A stretch of 15,798 bases of DNA from Thermohalobaculum sp964576075 (GTDB taxonomy: Bacteria > Pseudomonadota > Alphaproteobacteria > Rhodobacterales > Rhodobacteraceae), in the NCBI GenBank assembly GCA_964576075.1, contig CAZNTX010000088.1, positions 1 through 15,798 on the forward strand, read 5' to 3'. The notes under the pieces are model-generated. The model did no database searches. It was given only the letters and a program-made list of their open reading frames with translations, and was not told the DNA's origin. The position numbers were made by a program, and so were the translations under genes. Positions 6,330 through 13,269 of the stretch are shown piece after piece. The first letter of the stretch is position 1; the number at the start of each line of letters is the position of its first letter.

Positions 6330-7451
6330 GTGGATCAGAGCTTCGCAGTCGTCCTGCCCCTTCGCAAGAAGGTTCGCATCGACCCTGGCGACCTGATCAG
6401 GGAGCTGCGTCTTCTCGTGGAGGAGACGGGAGCGACCGTGCGCATGGACCCGCGGATGATGCACCAGCAGCCCGCGCGCTCGGGCCTGCTCGGCGGCCTC
6501 GGCTTCGGCAGCGCCGCGCCCGAGACCGTGGCCTTCGAGCTCGACGGCGTGCGCCTGCGCGTGTCGCTCCACGGCGAGCCCTTCGCCGACAAGCTGGAGA
6601 TGGGCCGCTTCGTCAACCCGGTGATGTGGGAGCACGGTCTCGGCGAGTTCACCGACCACCGCGCCTATTTCAAGATCTACGAGGCCGGGATCGAGGGCGA
6701 GGAGGGCCCGGACGCCACCTTCGACCGCGCCGCCGCCGTCACGGCGACCGCCTCGGTCGTCGCCCGGCTCACCGAGCCCGTCGGCGCGATCTGGCTGACC
6801 GCGCGCAACTCGGTCCCGATGCGCGCCTTCGGCGCTGCGCTCGAGCAGCTCAAGGAGGGCGCCGCGCCGCTCTCCTTCTGGCTGCGCTGGCACGTCATCG
6901 CCCCGGGCGAGATGGAGGACTTCCATTCCGGCATCGTCACCGGCGGGCTCGCCGCGTTTACGGGGCGGGAGATCATGGCCAAGCCCTCGAAGACCGAGAC
7001 CCGGGTGATGATCGACCACGCCTTCGAGCTCGCCCGCCGCATGATCGACGAGAAGCTCGCCATTTCCGACAATCAGACGGTCGAGGGCGAGGGCGGCGCC
7101 AAGCTGCGCGCCCGCTTCGGCGGCCGGAACCGCAAGGGCGACATGCCGGTCTGCGAGATCGCGCTGGTGCAGCCCGCCTCTGGCGCCCCCGGCGCCGCGC
7201 GCGGGGCGAGCGCCCGGGAGCCCGGCGAGGGGCATTTCTCCGAGCCCGTCCGGATCGAGCCCGGGGAGATCGCGGCCGAGCCGCCGATCCGCCCGGATGG
7301 CGAAGACGGTCCCCCCCGCGCCGCCGCCGCCGGGTCGGCCGGTCCCGCCCCCGAGGCCGGCCCCGCCGATCCGCGCCCCCGCACCGCCTCGGCGAGCGGC
7401 GGCCGGCGCGTGATCCGCCTCGCCCCCGGACCCTCCCGCCCCCGCGGCTGA
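6330..7451 (+). CDS. DUF4261-like protein with low-complexity C-terminal tail (373 aa)
   Basis: Function unknown. The N-terminal 275 residues are a compact soluble domain resembling DUF4261 proteins in layout: an opening FAVVLPLRK strand, a helix then ETVAFELDGVRLRVSLHGEP, a central helix followed by GAIWLTARN, a tryptophan-rich strand LSFWLRWHVI, the TGGLAAFTGREIMA segment, and a late NQTVEGEGGAKLRARF. The match is from memory and tentative. The last 95 residues (about 279-373) are Pro/Ala/Gly/Arg-rich and probably disordered. The GTG at 6330 must be at or near the start because an in-frame TGA lies at 6324-6326; GGAGAGG at 6317-6323 is the ribosome site. That site is also part of a four-codon mini-frame (ATG at 6315, TGA at 6324-6326). 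The gene is divergent from xdhC and followed by a 1.1 kb spacer. Confidence 0.75.
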   Translation: MDQSFAVVLPLRKKVRIDPGDLIRELRLLVEETGATVRMDPRMMHQQPARSGLLGGLGFGSAAPETVAFELDGVRLRVSLHGEPFADKLEMGRFVNPVMWEHGLGEFTDHRAYFKIYEAGIEGEEGPDATFDRAAAVTATASVVARLTEPVGAIWLTARNSVPMRAFGAALEQLKEGAAPLSFWLRWHVIAPGEMEDFHSGIVTGGLAAFTGREIMAKPSKTETRVMIDHAFELARRMIDEKLAISDNQTVEGEGGAKLRARFGGRNRKGDMPVCEIALVQPASGAPGAARGASAREPGEGHFSEPVRIEPGEIAAEPPIRPDGEDGPPRAAAAGSAGPAPEAGPADPRPRTASASGGRRVIRLAPGPSRPRG

Positions 7452-7781
7452 CCAGCACCCGGGCCCGGGCGCGCCTGCGAGCCGCCTCGCCCCGCAGCGC
7501 GTCCGCCCCATCCGCTCGGCTTGGTGCCTGGCCGCGATGCGGACAGTCCGACGATGCCGCTCGCGTCCGACACCCGGGCCTCCCGAGAGCCTCCGTCGGC
7601 TCTCCGACGCTGTCCCGGCCACCGGACCCGGCAACCGCCCGCGACCCGGGCCGCCTGGCTGCCGAAGGCCGGTCTCAGGGCGTCCACCGCTTGCCCGAGG
7701 GCGGTGCTCCAATCAGTGCCTCCGTCCCCTGACCAGAGCCTCCCGAGCATTCGTTTCCGCCTGTGCAGGCCACCGGCAGAA

Positions 7782-7825
7782 CGCCCCGGGCCCCCGCGAG
7801 TCCCCAAAGGGCGGGGGCCGGGGCG
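7782..7825. repeat. Strong imperfect hairpin (15 bp, one bulge)
   Basis: Bases 7782-7797 pair with 7811-7825, leaving one bulged G in the left arm and a 13-base loop (gagtccccaaagg). All pairs are G-C. No T tract follows on either strand, so it is not a classical terminator, though it could end transcription from the DUF4261-like gene 330 bases upstream. Confidence 0.6.
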
Positions 7826-8014
7826 CGTCTCGGCCACCGGCCCAGCCTGCCGTGCCCGGCGGCCCGCGAACGCACCCCTCTGACCCTGCCCGATCTCGGG
7901 CCGGGGAGGCCCGCCGCGGTGGGCGGCCGCCCCTGCCGAGCCGCCCGGCGTCATCCGGTCCCCCGCGGCTGTCGCTTTCCCCTCGCGACGGCCGCATGGT
8001 CGCCCGTCCGCCGC

Positions 8015-8037
8015 GCCCGGCATCGGGAGTGCCGGGC
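8015..8037. repeat. Perfect 8-bp hairpin
   Basis: GCCCGGCA at 8015-8022 is the reverse complement of TGCCGGGC at 8030-8037, with a 7-base loop (tcgggag). A run of seven C follows about 10 bases later, so the minus-strand RNA would carry a G tract before it. Role unknown. Confidence 0.45.
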
Positions 8038-8327
8038 CTGGACCGGCCCCCCCGTTTCATGCGCGACAGCCCTCCGCTCAGCGAAGGCGCGCCGCGGGCT
8101 CGCACGCCGATCCCATCGCGGCGGCGAGGCCGGCCCGCGATCCGGCCAGCGGAGAGGGGCTTCGCTTCGCGTTGGACCGTCGCGCCCGCGCGGGGCCGAC
8201 GCCCATCGGAACGACCGTCTGACCTGCCCAAGCGAGGGCGCGGCACGTCTCGCAGTCGGCCGGAGGCCACTGGGGAACCGCGGGCGCTCGGACCATCGGA
8301 GCGGCGTCGGCAGGGGCCTGTCCTGGC

Positions 8328-8348
8328 GGGGTCGGAGGGGCGGGCGGG
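8328..8348 (+). other. Canonical G-quadruplex motif on the plus strand
   Basis: G runs at 8328-8331, 8337-8340, 8342-8344 and 8346-8348 are separated by loops of 5, 1 and 1 bases. Further G runs follow at 8354-8357 and beyond 8374. It lies about 200 bases upstream of the monooxygenase start, on the coding strand, so it could form in the DNA or in a long leader RNA. Confidence 0.55.
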
Positions 8349-8442
8349 CGCACCGGGGTCCGGCCGGCCTCTCCGGGGGCGGCAGGGGGCGCGCCCGGGG
8401 CTCTGTGCGCGGCCTGGGGAAGGGTCTCCTGCTCGCAGAGGC

Positions 8443-8477
8443 GGCGCGGCCTTGCATGGGCCGGCGCGGGCTTGCAT
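8443..8477 (+). repeat. Tandem 15-base direct repeat, 20-base period, upstream of the flavoprotein operon
   Basis: GGCGCGG(C or G)CTTGCAT occurs at 8443-8457 and 8463-8477, differing at one base, with starts exactly 20 bases apart (about two helical turns). A third CTTGCAT at 8544-8550 contains the first two bases of the monooxygenase start codon. Such spacing is typical of tandem operators, placing this as a candidate regulator site 72-106 bases before the gene. No regulator gene is adjacent. Confidence 0.4.
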
Positions 8478-8548
8478 CCTGGCCCGGTTGGGGGAAGGAA
8501 CCGGATGCGGGCGGGCGGGTCCGGTCCCCGCGCCCGGAGGAGGCTTGC

Positions 8549-9775
8549 ATGGACGGCGGAAACGGCCGGCAGCCGCGGGATCCGCGCGGGAGGGCGCTCG
8601 TGGCCGGCGGCGGCATCGGCGGGCTCGCCGCGGCGCTCGCGCTTGCGCGCGCCGGCTGGGAGACGGAGGTCTTCGAGCGCGCCGAGCGCTTCGGCGAGGT
8701 CGGGGCGGGGCTGCAGATGAGCCCCAATGCCTGCCGCGTGCTGCGCTGGCTCGGGGTGTTCGACCGGGTCCGCGCCGAGGCCTTCCAGCCTGCCGCGGCG
8801 CAGATGCGCGACGGGGCGACCGGGCAGCCGATCTACCGCGTCGCCCTCGGCGAGGCGGCGGAGCATCGTTGGGGCGCGCCCTATCTCCACGTCCACCGGG
8901 CCGATCTCCATGCCGCGCTCCGGGAGGCCGCGGAGGCCGCCGGCGTGCGGCTTCACACCGGCGCGCGGGCCGAGAGCTTCGGCAACCGCTCGGAGAGCGT
9001 GCGGCTCAAGCTCGCCGATGGGAGTGTGCACACGGGCGAGCTCCTGATCGCGGCGGACGGCATCCGCTCGGCGCTGCGCACTTGCCTGAACGGGCCGGAG
9101 GCCCCGGATTTCACCGGCCAGATCGCCTGGCGCGGGACGATCCCGGCGGAGCGGCTGCGGGAGGGGCTCGTCGCCCCCGAGGCGACCGTCTGGGCCGGGC
9201 CCGGGCGGCATGTGGTGACCTACTATCTCCGCGGCGGGCGGCTCGTGAACGTCGTGGCGGTGGAGGAGGTCGCCGAGGGGCAGGCGGAGGACTGGCAGAC
9301 CGCGGGCGACCCCGCCCGCCTTCGCGCCGCCTTCGACGGCTGGCACGACGACGTGACCGCGCTCATCGAGGCGCTCGACGAGCCCTTCGTCTGGGGGCTC
9401 TACGAGCGGCCGGAACAGGTGCGCTGGTGCGAAGGGCGGGCGGCGCTCCTCGGCGATGCGGCCCATGCGATGCTCCCTTTCATGGCGCAGGGGGCGGCGA
9501 TGGCGCTCGAGGACGTCGCGGTGCTGATGCGCGCGCTCGCCACCAAGGGCGGGATCGCCGAGGCGCTGCTCGACTACGAGGAGCGGCGCTGGAAGCGGGT
9601 GACGAAGGTGCAGAGCCAGAGCCGGTCTAACGGGATGCTGTTCCACAAGCGCACCGAGCTCGGCCGGCTGTTCTCCTGGGCGCCGATCGCGGCGATCACC
9701 TGGCTCGCCCCGGGCATCGCCGCGGCGCAACTCGACTGGCTCTACGGCCACGACGTGACCGAGGATCTGGCGTGA
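8549..9775 (+). CDS. FAD-dependent aromatic monooxygenase, salicylate hydroxylase-like (408 aa)
   Basis: A group A flavoprotein hydroxylase (PHBH/salicylate hydroxylase fold), expected to use NAD(P)H and O2 to hydroxylate an aromatic substrate in the cytosol. The FAD-binding GGGIGG is at residues 20-25, followed by Glu43 of VFER. The DG motif is AADGIRSALR (168-177), and the ribose-binding GD motif is LGDAAHAMLPFMAQGAAMALED (301-322, as LGDAAHAMLP then FMAQGAAMALED). Length and the C-terminal LDWLYGHDV motif fit the salicylate / 3-hydroxybenzoate 6-hydroxylase group, but the substrate cannot be read from sequence. The ATG at 8549 has GGAGGAGG (8536-8543) 5 bases before it; the frame is open further upstream but not protein-like. 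Its TGA overlaps the next gene's GTG by 4 bases. Confidence 0.9.
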   Translation: MDGGNGRQPRDPRGRALVAGGGIGGLAAALALARAGWETEVFERAERFGEVGAGLQMSPNACRVLRWLGVFDRVRAEAFQPAAAQMRDGATGQPIYRVALGEAAEHRWGAPYLHVHRADLHAALREAAEAAGVRLHTGARAESFGNRSESVRLKLADGSVHTGELLIAADGIRSALRTCLNGPEAPDFTGQIAWRGTIPAERLREGLVAPEATVWAGPGRHVVTYYLRGGRLVNVVAVEEVAEGQAEDWQTAGDPARLRAAFDGWHDDVTALIEALDEPFVWGLYERPEQVRWCEGRAALLGDAAHAMLPFMAQGAAMALEDVAVLMRALATKGGIAEALLDYEERRWKRVTKVQSQSRSNGMLFHKRTELGRLFSWAPIAAITWLAPGIAAAQLDWLYGHDVTEDLA

Positions 9776-11121
9776 GCCCGGACGGCGTGGCGCCCGGTCC
9801 CTGGGCCGAGGGGATCGCCACCGCGCCCTTCTGGCACGAGGCCGCGCCGCCGGAGCCGCCCTCCGGCGCCCGGCCGCCGGAGCGGGTGGAGGTCGCCGTC
9901 GTCGGCGCGGGCTACACCGGGCTCTCCTGCGCGCTGGCCCTCGCCGAGGCGGGGCGCTCCGTCGCCGTGCTGGAGGCCGGCAGCCCCGGCGCGGGGGCCT
10001 CGACGCGCAACGGCGGCATGATCGGCTGGGGGCACAAGGCGCGCCTCGCCGGCCTCGCCAAACGCTACGGCGCGGGGCCGGCGCGGGAGATGCTAGCCGA
10101 GGCGCAGGCCTCCCTCGCCTGGACCGAGGCGCTGATCGAGCGGCTGCCCGGAGACAGCCTGCACCGGCGCACCGGGCGCTATCTCGGCGCAGGCTCCCGG
10201 CTCCATTTCGAGCGGCTGGCGCGCTGGGCCGAGACGGAGGCGCCGGGGCTCGGGATGGAGGTTCGCGTCGTCCCCGAGGCCGAGCAGGGGGGCGAGATCG
10301 CGACCGGGCTCTACAAGGGCGGCCTTCTCTTCCCGCGCCACGGGCTCCTGCACCCGGCGCTCTTCCACCGCGCGCTCCTCGAGGCGGCGCGCGCGGCCGG
10401 CGCGGAGGTGATCGACCACGCCCCCGTCGCCGCGCTCTCCGGCGAGCCGGGGGACTGGCGCGTGGAGACCGGGGCGGGCGCGCTCTCCGCTCGCGAGGTG
10501 GTCTATGCGGCCAACGGCTACGGCGTCGCGGGGCCCGGGCGGCGGCCCTTCCGCCCCTTCGCCCGGCGGCTCGTGCCCGTGCCGTCGTTCATCGTGGCGA
10601 CCGAGGCGCTCGGCGAGAACCGGATCAAGAGCCTCTTCCCAGGCGGCCGCGCCCATGTGGACACGCGCGCCGCGCATTCCTATTTCCGCCCCGATCCTTG
10701 GGGCGAGCGCATCCTTTGGGGCGGGCGAGCCTCGCTCGCGCCGCTGCCGCCCCTGCGCGCCGCCGCCCGGCTGCGCGACCAGATGCTGAGCGTCTTCCCC
10801 GAGCTCGCTTCGGCCCGGCTCACCCATTCCTGGACCGGCCATGTCGCCTTCACCCTCGACGGGGTGCCGCAGATCGGCCGGCTCGGCGGGGTCTGGCACG
10901 CCTGCGGCTACAACGGCTCGGGCGTGGCCATGGCGCCCTATCTCGGCTGGAAGATCGCGCGGCAGATCCTCGGCGCGGCGGACGGGGCGAGCGGGCTCGA
11001 CGCCGCGCGCTTCCCCGTGCAGCCGCTCCATGCCGGCAACGCCTGGGTCCTGCGCGCCCTCGAGGTCTACTATCGCGCCCGGGAGCGGCTCGAGGGCGTC
11101 GAGCGCATCCGCCGGAACTGA
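9772..11121 (+). CDS. FAD-dependent amine/amino-acid oxidoreductase (DadA/PuuB-like, 449 aa)
   Basis: A DAO-family flavoprotein that should oxidise a C-N bond in an amino acid or amine such as a gamma-glutamylated polyamine or an N-methyl amino acid. After 38 leader residues comes the dinucleotide fold VEVAVVGAGYTGLSCALALA (39-58) with Glu68, then GASTRNGGMIGWG (75-87), typical of the PuuB/OrdL group. The C-terminal FAD motif is HVAFTLDGVPQIGRLGG followed by WHACGYNGSGVAMAPYLGWK, with the hallmark GYNGSGVA. The start is GTG at 9772, overlapping the monooxygenase stop as GTGA, so the two are translationally coupled. No permease, aldehyde dehydrogenase or ligase of a putrescine pathway is adjacent, so the substrate is open. 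It converges on the next gene with only 6 bases between stop codons. Confidence 0.88.
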   Translation: MSPDGVAPGPWAEGIATAPFWHEAAPPEPPSGARPPERVEVAVVGAGYTGLSCALALAEAGRSVAVLEAGSPGAGASTRNGGMIGWGHKARLAGLAKRYGAGPAREMLAEAQASLAWTEALIERLPGDSLHRRTGRYLGAGSRLHFERLARWAETEAPGLGMEVRVVPEAEQGGEIATGLYKGGLLFPRHGLLHPALFHRALLEAARAAGAEVIDHAPVAALSGEPGDWRVETGAGALSAREVVYAANGYGVAGPGRRPFRPFARRLVPVPSFIVATEALGENRIKSLFPGGRAHVDTRAAHSYFRPDPWGERILWGGRASLAPLPPLRAAARLRDQMLSVFPELASARLTHSWTGHVAFTLDGVPQIGRLGGVWHACGYNGSGVAMAPYLGWKIARQILGAADGASGLDAARFPVQPLHAGNAWVLRALEVYYRARERLEGVERIRRN

Positions 11122-11127
11122 AGCGCC

Positions 11128-11622
11128 TCAGCCCCCGGCGGCGAGCGCCTTGGCCTGGGCCACCCACTCGTCGCGCGCCGCCCGGCCCGGGAAGCTGCCG
11201 GTGGCCTGGTCGAGCCAGGCGAGATCGGCCTCGGTGAAGGCGGCGAGCTGGGCATACTGATAGACCCCGCGCTCGTTCAGCACCGCCTCCATCTTGGGCC
11301 CGATCCCCTTGATCATCTGGAGATCGTCCACCTGGTCGGGCCGCTCGGCGAAGAGATTGGCGGGGGGCGCGGCCGCCGGGGATTCCGCCGCCTCGGGCTC
11401 GGCGGGAGCCGGCGCCACGGCCGCCGCCGCGGGCTCGGCGGCCCGGCGCGCCTCGGGCTCCGCGGCGGGGGCCGGGTCCGGCTTGCGCTTCGGCGCCGGG
11501 TCCGCGCTCTCGCCCGAGGCGCGCGCCGCCCAGTCGATCCCCCAGATCACATAGCCGATCGCGATCCCGATCCCGATCGCGGCGATCATCGTCGCCAGGG
11601 TGTCGCTCGATCCGTAGTCCAT
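11128..11622 (-). CDS. Membrane-anchored protein with C-terminal helix-hairpin-helix domain (164 aa)
   Basis: The N-terminus carries one membrane segment (about residues 10-29, LATMIAAIGIGIAIGYVIWG). A low-complexity Pro/Ala/Glu/Arg linker follows (about 36-90). The C-terminal domain (about 98-163) begins DLQMIKGIGPKMEAVLNERG and ends FPGRAARDEWVAQAKALAAG. The KGIGPK core is a helix-hairpin-helix of the kind found in Rhodobacterales proteins often annotated as NADH dehydrogenase subunit E-like or as L21-associated; it is thought to bind DNA or protein, and the true role is unknown. The ATG at 11622 has GGGAGGG 8 bases upstream and places the membrane helix at the N-terminus; the frame is open to 11688. 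The gene converges closely on the oxidoreductase gene, so the two transcripts must overlap or terminate inside each other. Confidence 0.8.
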   Translation of the reverse strand: MDYGSSDTLATMIAAIGIGIAIGYVIWGIDWAARASGESADPAPKRKPDPAPAAEPEARRAAEPAAAAVAPAPAEPEAAESPAAAPPANLFAERPDQVDDLQMIKGIGPKMEAVLNERGVYQYAQLAAFTEADLAWLDQATGSFPGRAARDEWVAQAKALAAGG

Positions 11623-11777
11623 CTCTGCCCTCCCGCTCGCGAGGCCGCCGCAGACGCGCCGTCTCCCCCGCCACATGCTGCGGCGCATTACGCCATTTGG
11701 CGGTTCTGAGGATGGAGTTTACCAAATATTGAGGCATCTGTGCGAGCCCGTTTTGGCTCTGCACGTCCCGGCCTCGC
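11623..11777. other. AT-richer intergenic island with short hairpins
   Basis: Between the transporter stop and the helix-hairpin-helix gene start, both on the minus strand, 11686-11760 is markedly less GC-rich than the rest of the window. GAGCC (11744-11748) pairs with GGCTC (11755-11759) around a cgtttt loop, and CGCCA-TT-TGGCG lies at 11691-11702. It probably holds the 3' end of the transporter transcript and the promoter of the next gene, but I found no convincing -35/-10 pair or T-tract terminator. Confidence 0.4.
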
Positions 11778-12686
11778 TCAGGGCGCGCCCCCAGGCGTCC
11801 CCCGCCGCGAGAGCCGCGCCTCGCGCAGGCTGATATAGAGCGTCGCGGCGATGATCACCGCGCCCCCCGCGACGGTCGGCAGGTCCACCGTCTCGTCGAA
11901 CCAGACATAGCCCGCGGCCCCCACGGTCAGCAGCCGCAGATAGGTGAAGGGGGCGATGAACCCCGCATCGCCCACCGCATAGGCGCGGATATCCGCATAG
12001 GTCCTGAGCGCCGAGGAGAGCACCAGCACTCCCGCCACCGCCCAGGCCGCGATCCCCACCGGCAGGTCCCAGACGAAGAGCGCGGGTGGCAGCGTCGCCC
12101 CCACCACCACCGTCGAGGAGGAGACGAAGACCGCATCCGCCCCGTCCGTCGCCGCGATCCGCCGCCCGAGGATCAGCGCCGAGGCGAAGAACACCGAGGA
12201 GGCGAGCGCCACCAGCATCGCCGGCTCGAAGGCGCCCACGCCAGGGCGCAGGATCGTCATCGCGCCGAGGAACCCGACCCCCATCGCCGCCCAGCGCCGC
12301 ACCCCCACCCGCTCGTCCATCAAGAGCGTGGCGATGGCGGTGGCGAAGATCGGCGCCATGAAGAACAGGATCGTGGCGGTGGCGAGCGGCAGCTTCCAGA
12401 TCGCGTAGAAGCCGGAATTGAGCGCCGCCCCGATCAGCAGCCCGCGCAGCAGATGCAGCGGCCACAGCGTGAAGCGCAGCGGCGCGCCGCGGGCCTTGGC
12501 ACGGATTAGAAAGGGCGGCACCACCACGATCGCCACGAGCGCCGAGCGCAGGAAGGCGAGCATCGCCGAATGCAGATCGACGGTGAGCACGCGCACCGAG
12601 AGCGTCATCGCCGTCGCCCCCGCGACGGAGGCGAGGATCCAGAGCGCGCCTTGGGTGTTTCGCGGCAGGCGATGGAGCGGTGTCAC
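11778..12686 (-). CDS. EamA/DMT family transporter (302 aa)
   Basis: An inner-membrane permease of the drug/metabolite transporter superfamily with two EamA repeats and about ten hydrophobic segments. Repeat one runs from ALWILASVAGATAMTLSV to LLMDERVGVRRWAAMGVGFL with GAMTILRPG. Repeat two runs from AMLVALASSVFFASALIL through RAYAVGDAGFIAPFTYLRLL to YVWFDETVDLPTVAGG and a basic tail. The paired DER and DET signatures at equivalent places mark the internal duplication. Substrate cannot be predicted; relatives export amino acids, metabolites or drugs. The GTG at 12686 is chosen because GAAAGGG lies 7 bases upstream and the length is then typical; the frame is open to 12788 but that extension is Arg/Gly/Pro noise. 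A 653-base structured spacer separates it from xerC. Confidence 0.85.
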   Translation of the reverse strand: MTPLHRLPRNTQGALWILASVAGATAMTLSVRVLTVDLHSAMLAFLRSALVAIVVVPPFLIRAKARGAPLRFTLWPLHLLRGLLIGAALNSGFYAIWKLPLATATILFFMAPIFATAIATLLMDERVGVRRWAAMGVGFLGAMTILRPGVGAFEPAMLVALASSVFFASALILGRRIAATDGADAVFVSSSTVVVGATLPPALFVWDLPVGIAAWAVAGVLVLSSALRTYADIRAYAVGDAGFIAPFTYLRLLTVGAAGYVWFDETVDLPTVAGGAVIIAATLYISLREARLSRRGTPGGAP

Positions 12687-13109
12687 GGACAGGCCCTTTC
12701 GGCAGACCTCACCACCGCTAGCCCCAGACGGCTCCCCCGGCAAGCATCCGCCGGCGCGCGGGGCCCGCCTCCGCCCGGCCCGGCGCACGGGGCAGCCCGC
12801 CCCGGTTGTCGGGAGGAGGCCCGGGTCCTGCGGCCTGCCCGGTCTGCCCCGATGGCCCAGGAGGTCACCGTCTCAGATCCTCCTCCGACGCCCCGCCCCG
12901 CGCCCCGGAGACGGGCCGCCCGACATGCCCAGCCGCCTGTCTCCCGGCGCGCGGACCACCGTCGGCCCGACATCCGAGCCCGCCGGCGGACCGGGTGCGG
13001 GCGGGCCAATGCCCCGCGCGCGCCGTTCCGTCCGGTCCGCCCGGCGCTCCGGATCCCTGCGCAAGCTCGCGTCGCGCGGGCCGGTCCAGCCGTCCCCCGT
13101 CCCCCCGGA

Positions 13110-13177
13110 CCGCCCCTGGCGCCCGCCCGCGGGATGGGGCCGAGACGCGCGCCAGGGGCGGCGCCGGGCCCTGGCGC
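13110..13177. repeat. Competing hairpins: one arm with two alternative partners
   Basis: CCGCCCCTGGCGC at 13110-13122 is the perfect reverse complement of GCGCCAGGGGCGG at 13149-13161 (13 bp). The first nine bases of the second arm (13149-13157) also pair perfectly with CCCTGGCGC at 13169-13177. The central arm can pair either way but not both, an arrangement like attenuators and switches; the functional reading is inference. Confidence 0.6.
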
Positions 13178-13196
13178 AGGCCCCGCCGACGGTGCC

Positions 13197-13253
13197 CGGA
13201 TCGGATCGGGCCCGGCGGGGTGGGTGGGCGGGAGCCGGGCCCGATCCGATCCG
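13197..13253. repeat. Perfect 20-bp inverted repeat with a G-quadruplex motif as its loop
   Basis: Bases 13197-13216 are the exact reverse complement of 13234-13253. The 17-base loop (13217-13233, ggggtgggtgggcggga) has four G runs at 13217-13220, 13222-13224, 13226-13228 and 13230-13232 with single-base loops, the most stable quadruplex pattern known. A cruciform would display the quadruplex on the plus strand and a C-rich i-motif on the minus strand. The stem has a GATCGGATC core, less GC-rich than its setting. No T tract follows, so it is not a standard terminator of xerC. Confidence 0.85.
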
Positions 13254-13269
13254 CGGCCGCGAGGCCGCG
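13252..13269. repeat. 7-bp hairpin with GCGA (GNRA-type) tetraloop
   Basis: CGCGGCC (13252-13258) and GGCCGCG (13263-13269) are perfect complements closed by GCGA, a GNRA tetraloop in plus-strand RNA. It touches the right arm of the 20-bp hairpin with a two-base overlap, so the two could stack. On the minus strand the loop would be TCGC. Confidence 0.45.

Larger units (their letters stand above)
7452..8548. other. 1.1 kb GC-rich spacer without a credible gene
   Basis: The longest gene-free stretch here, between the DUF4261-like gene and the monooxygenase gene. All frames give Arg/Pro/Gly/Ser-rich, protein-unlike translations and no supported start. No tRNA, RNase P, tmRNA or SRP RNA core sequence was recognised. 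It holds a 12-bp palindrome CCCGGGCCCGGG (7458-7469) just after the stop codon, hairpins at 7782-7825 and 8015-8037, a G-quadruplex motif at 8328-8348, a run of seven C at 8047-8053, and a tandem repeat at 8443-8477 near the next gene. Function unknown. Confidence 0.6.

Noticed and set aside
7782..7825. Rho-independent terminator
   Set aside because: Strong stem but no T tract on either strand; kept only as a hairpin.
8490..8519. G-rich stretch just before the monooxygenase ribosome site as another quadruplex
   Set aside because: One loop would be 14 bases, outside the usual limit; left out as non-canonical.
7452..8548. Hidden structured RNA gene (tRNA, tmRNA, RNase P, SRP, 6S)
   Set aside because: None of the conserved core sequences of these RNAs was recognised on either strand.
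8078..9751. Very long open frame (557 residues) on the minus strand opposite the monooxygenase gene
   Set aside because: It mirrors the codons of a clear flavoprotein gene; its His/Arg/Pro/Gly-rich translation has no domain, and long shadow frames are expected at this GC content.
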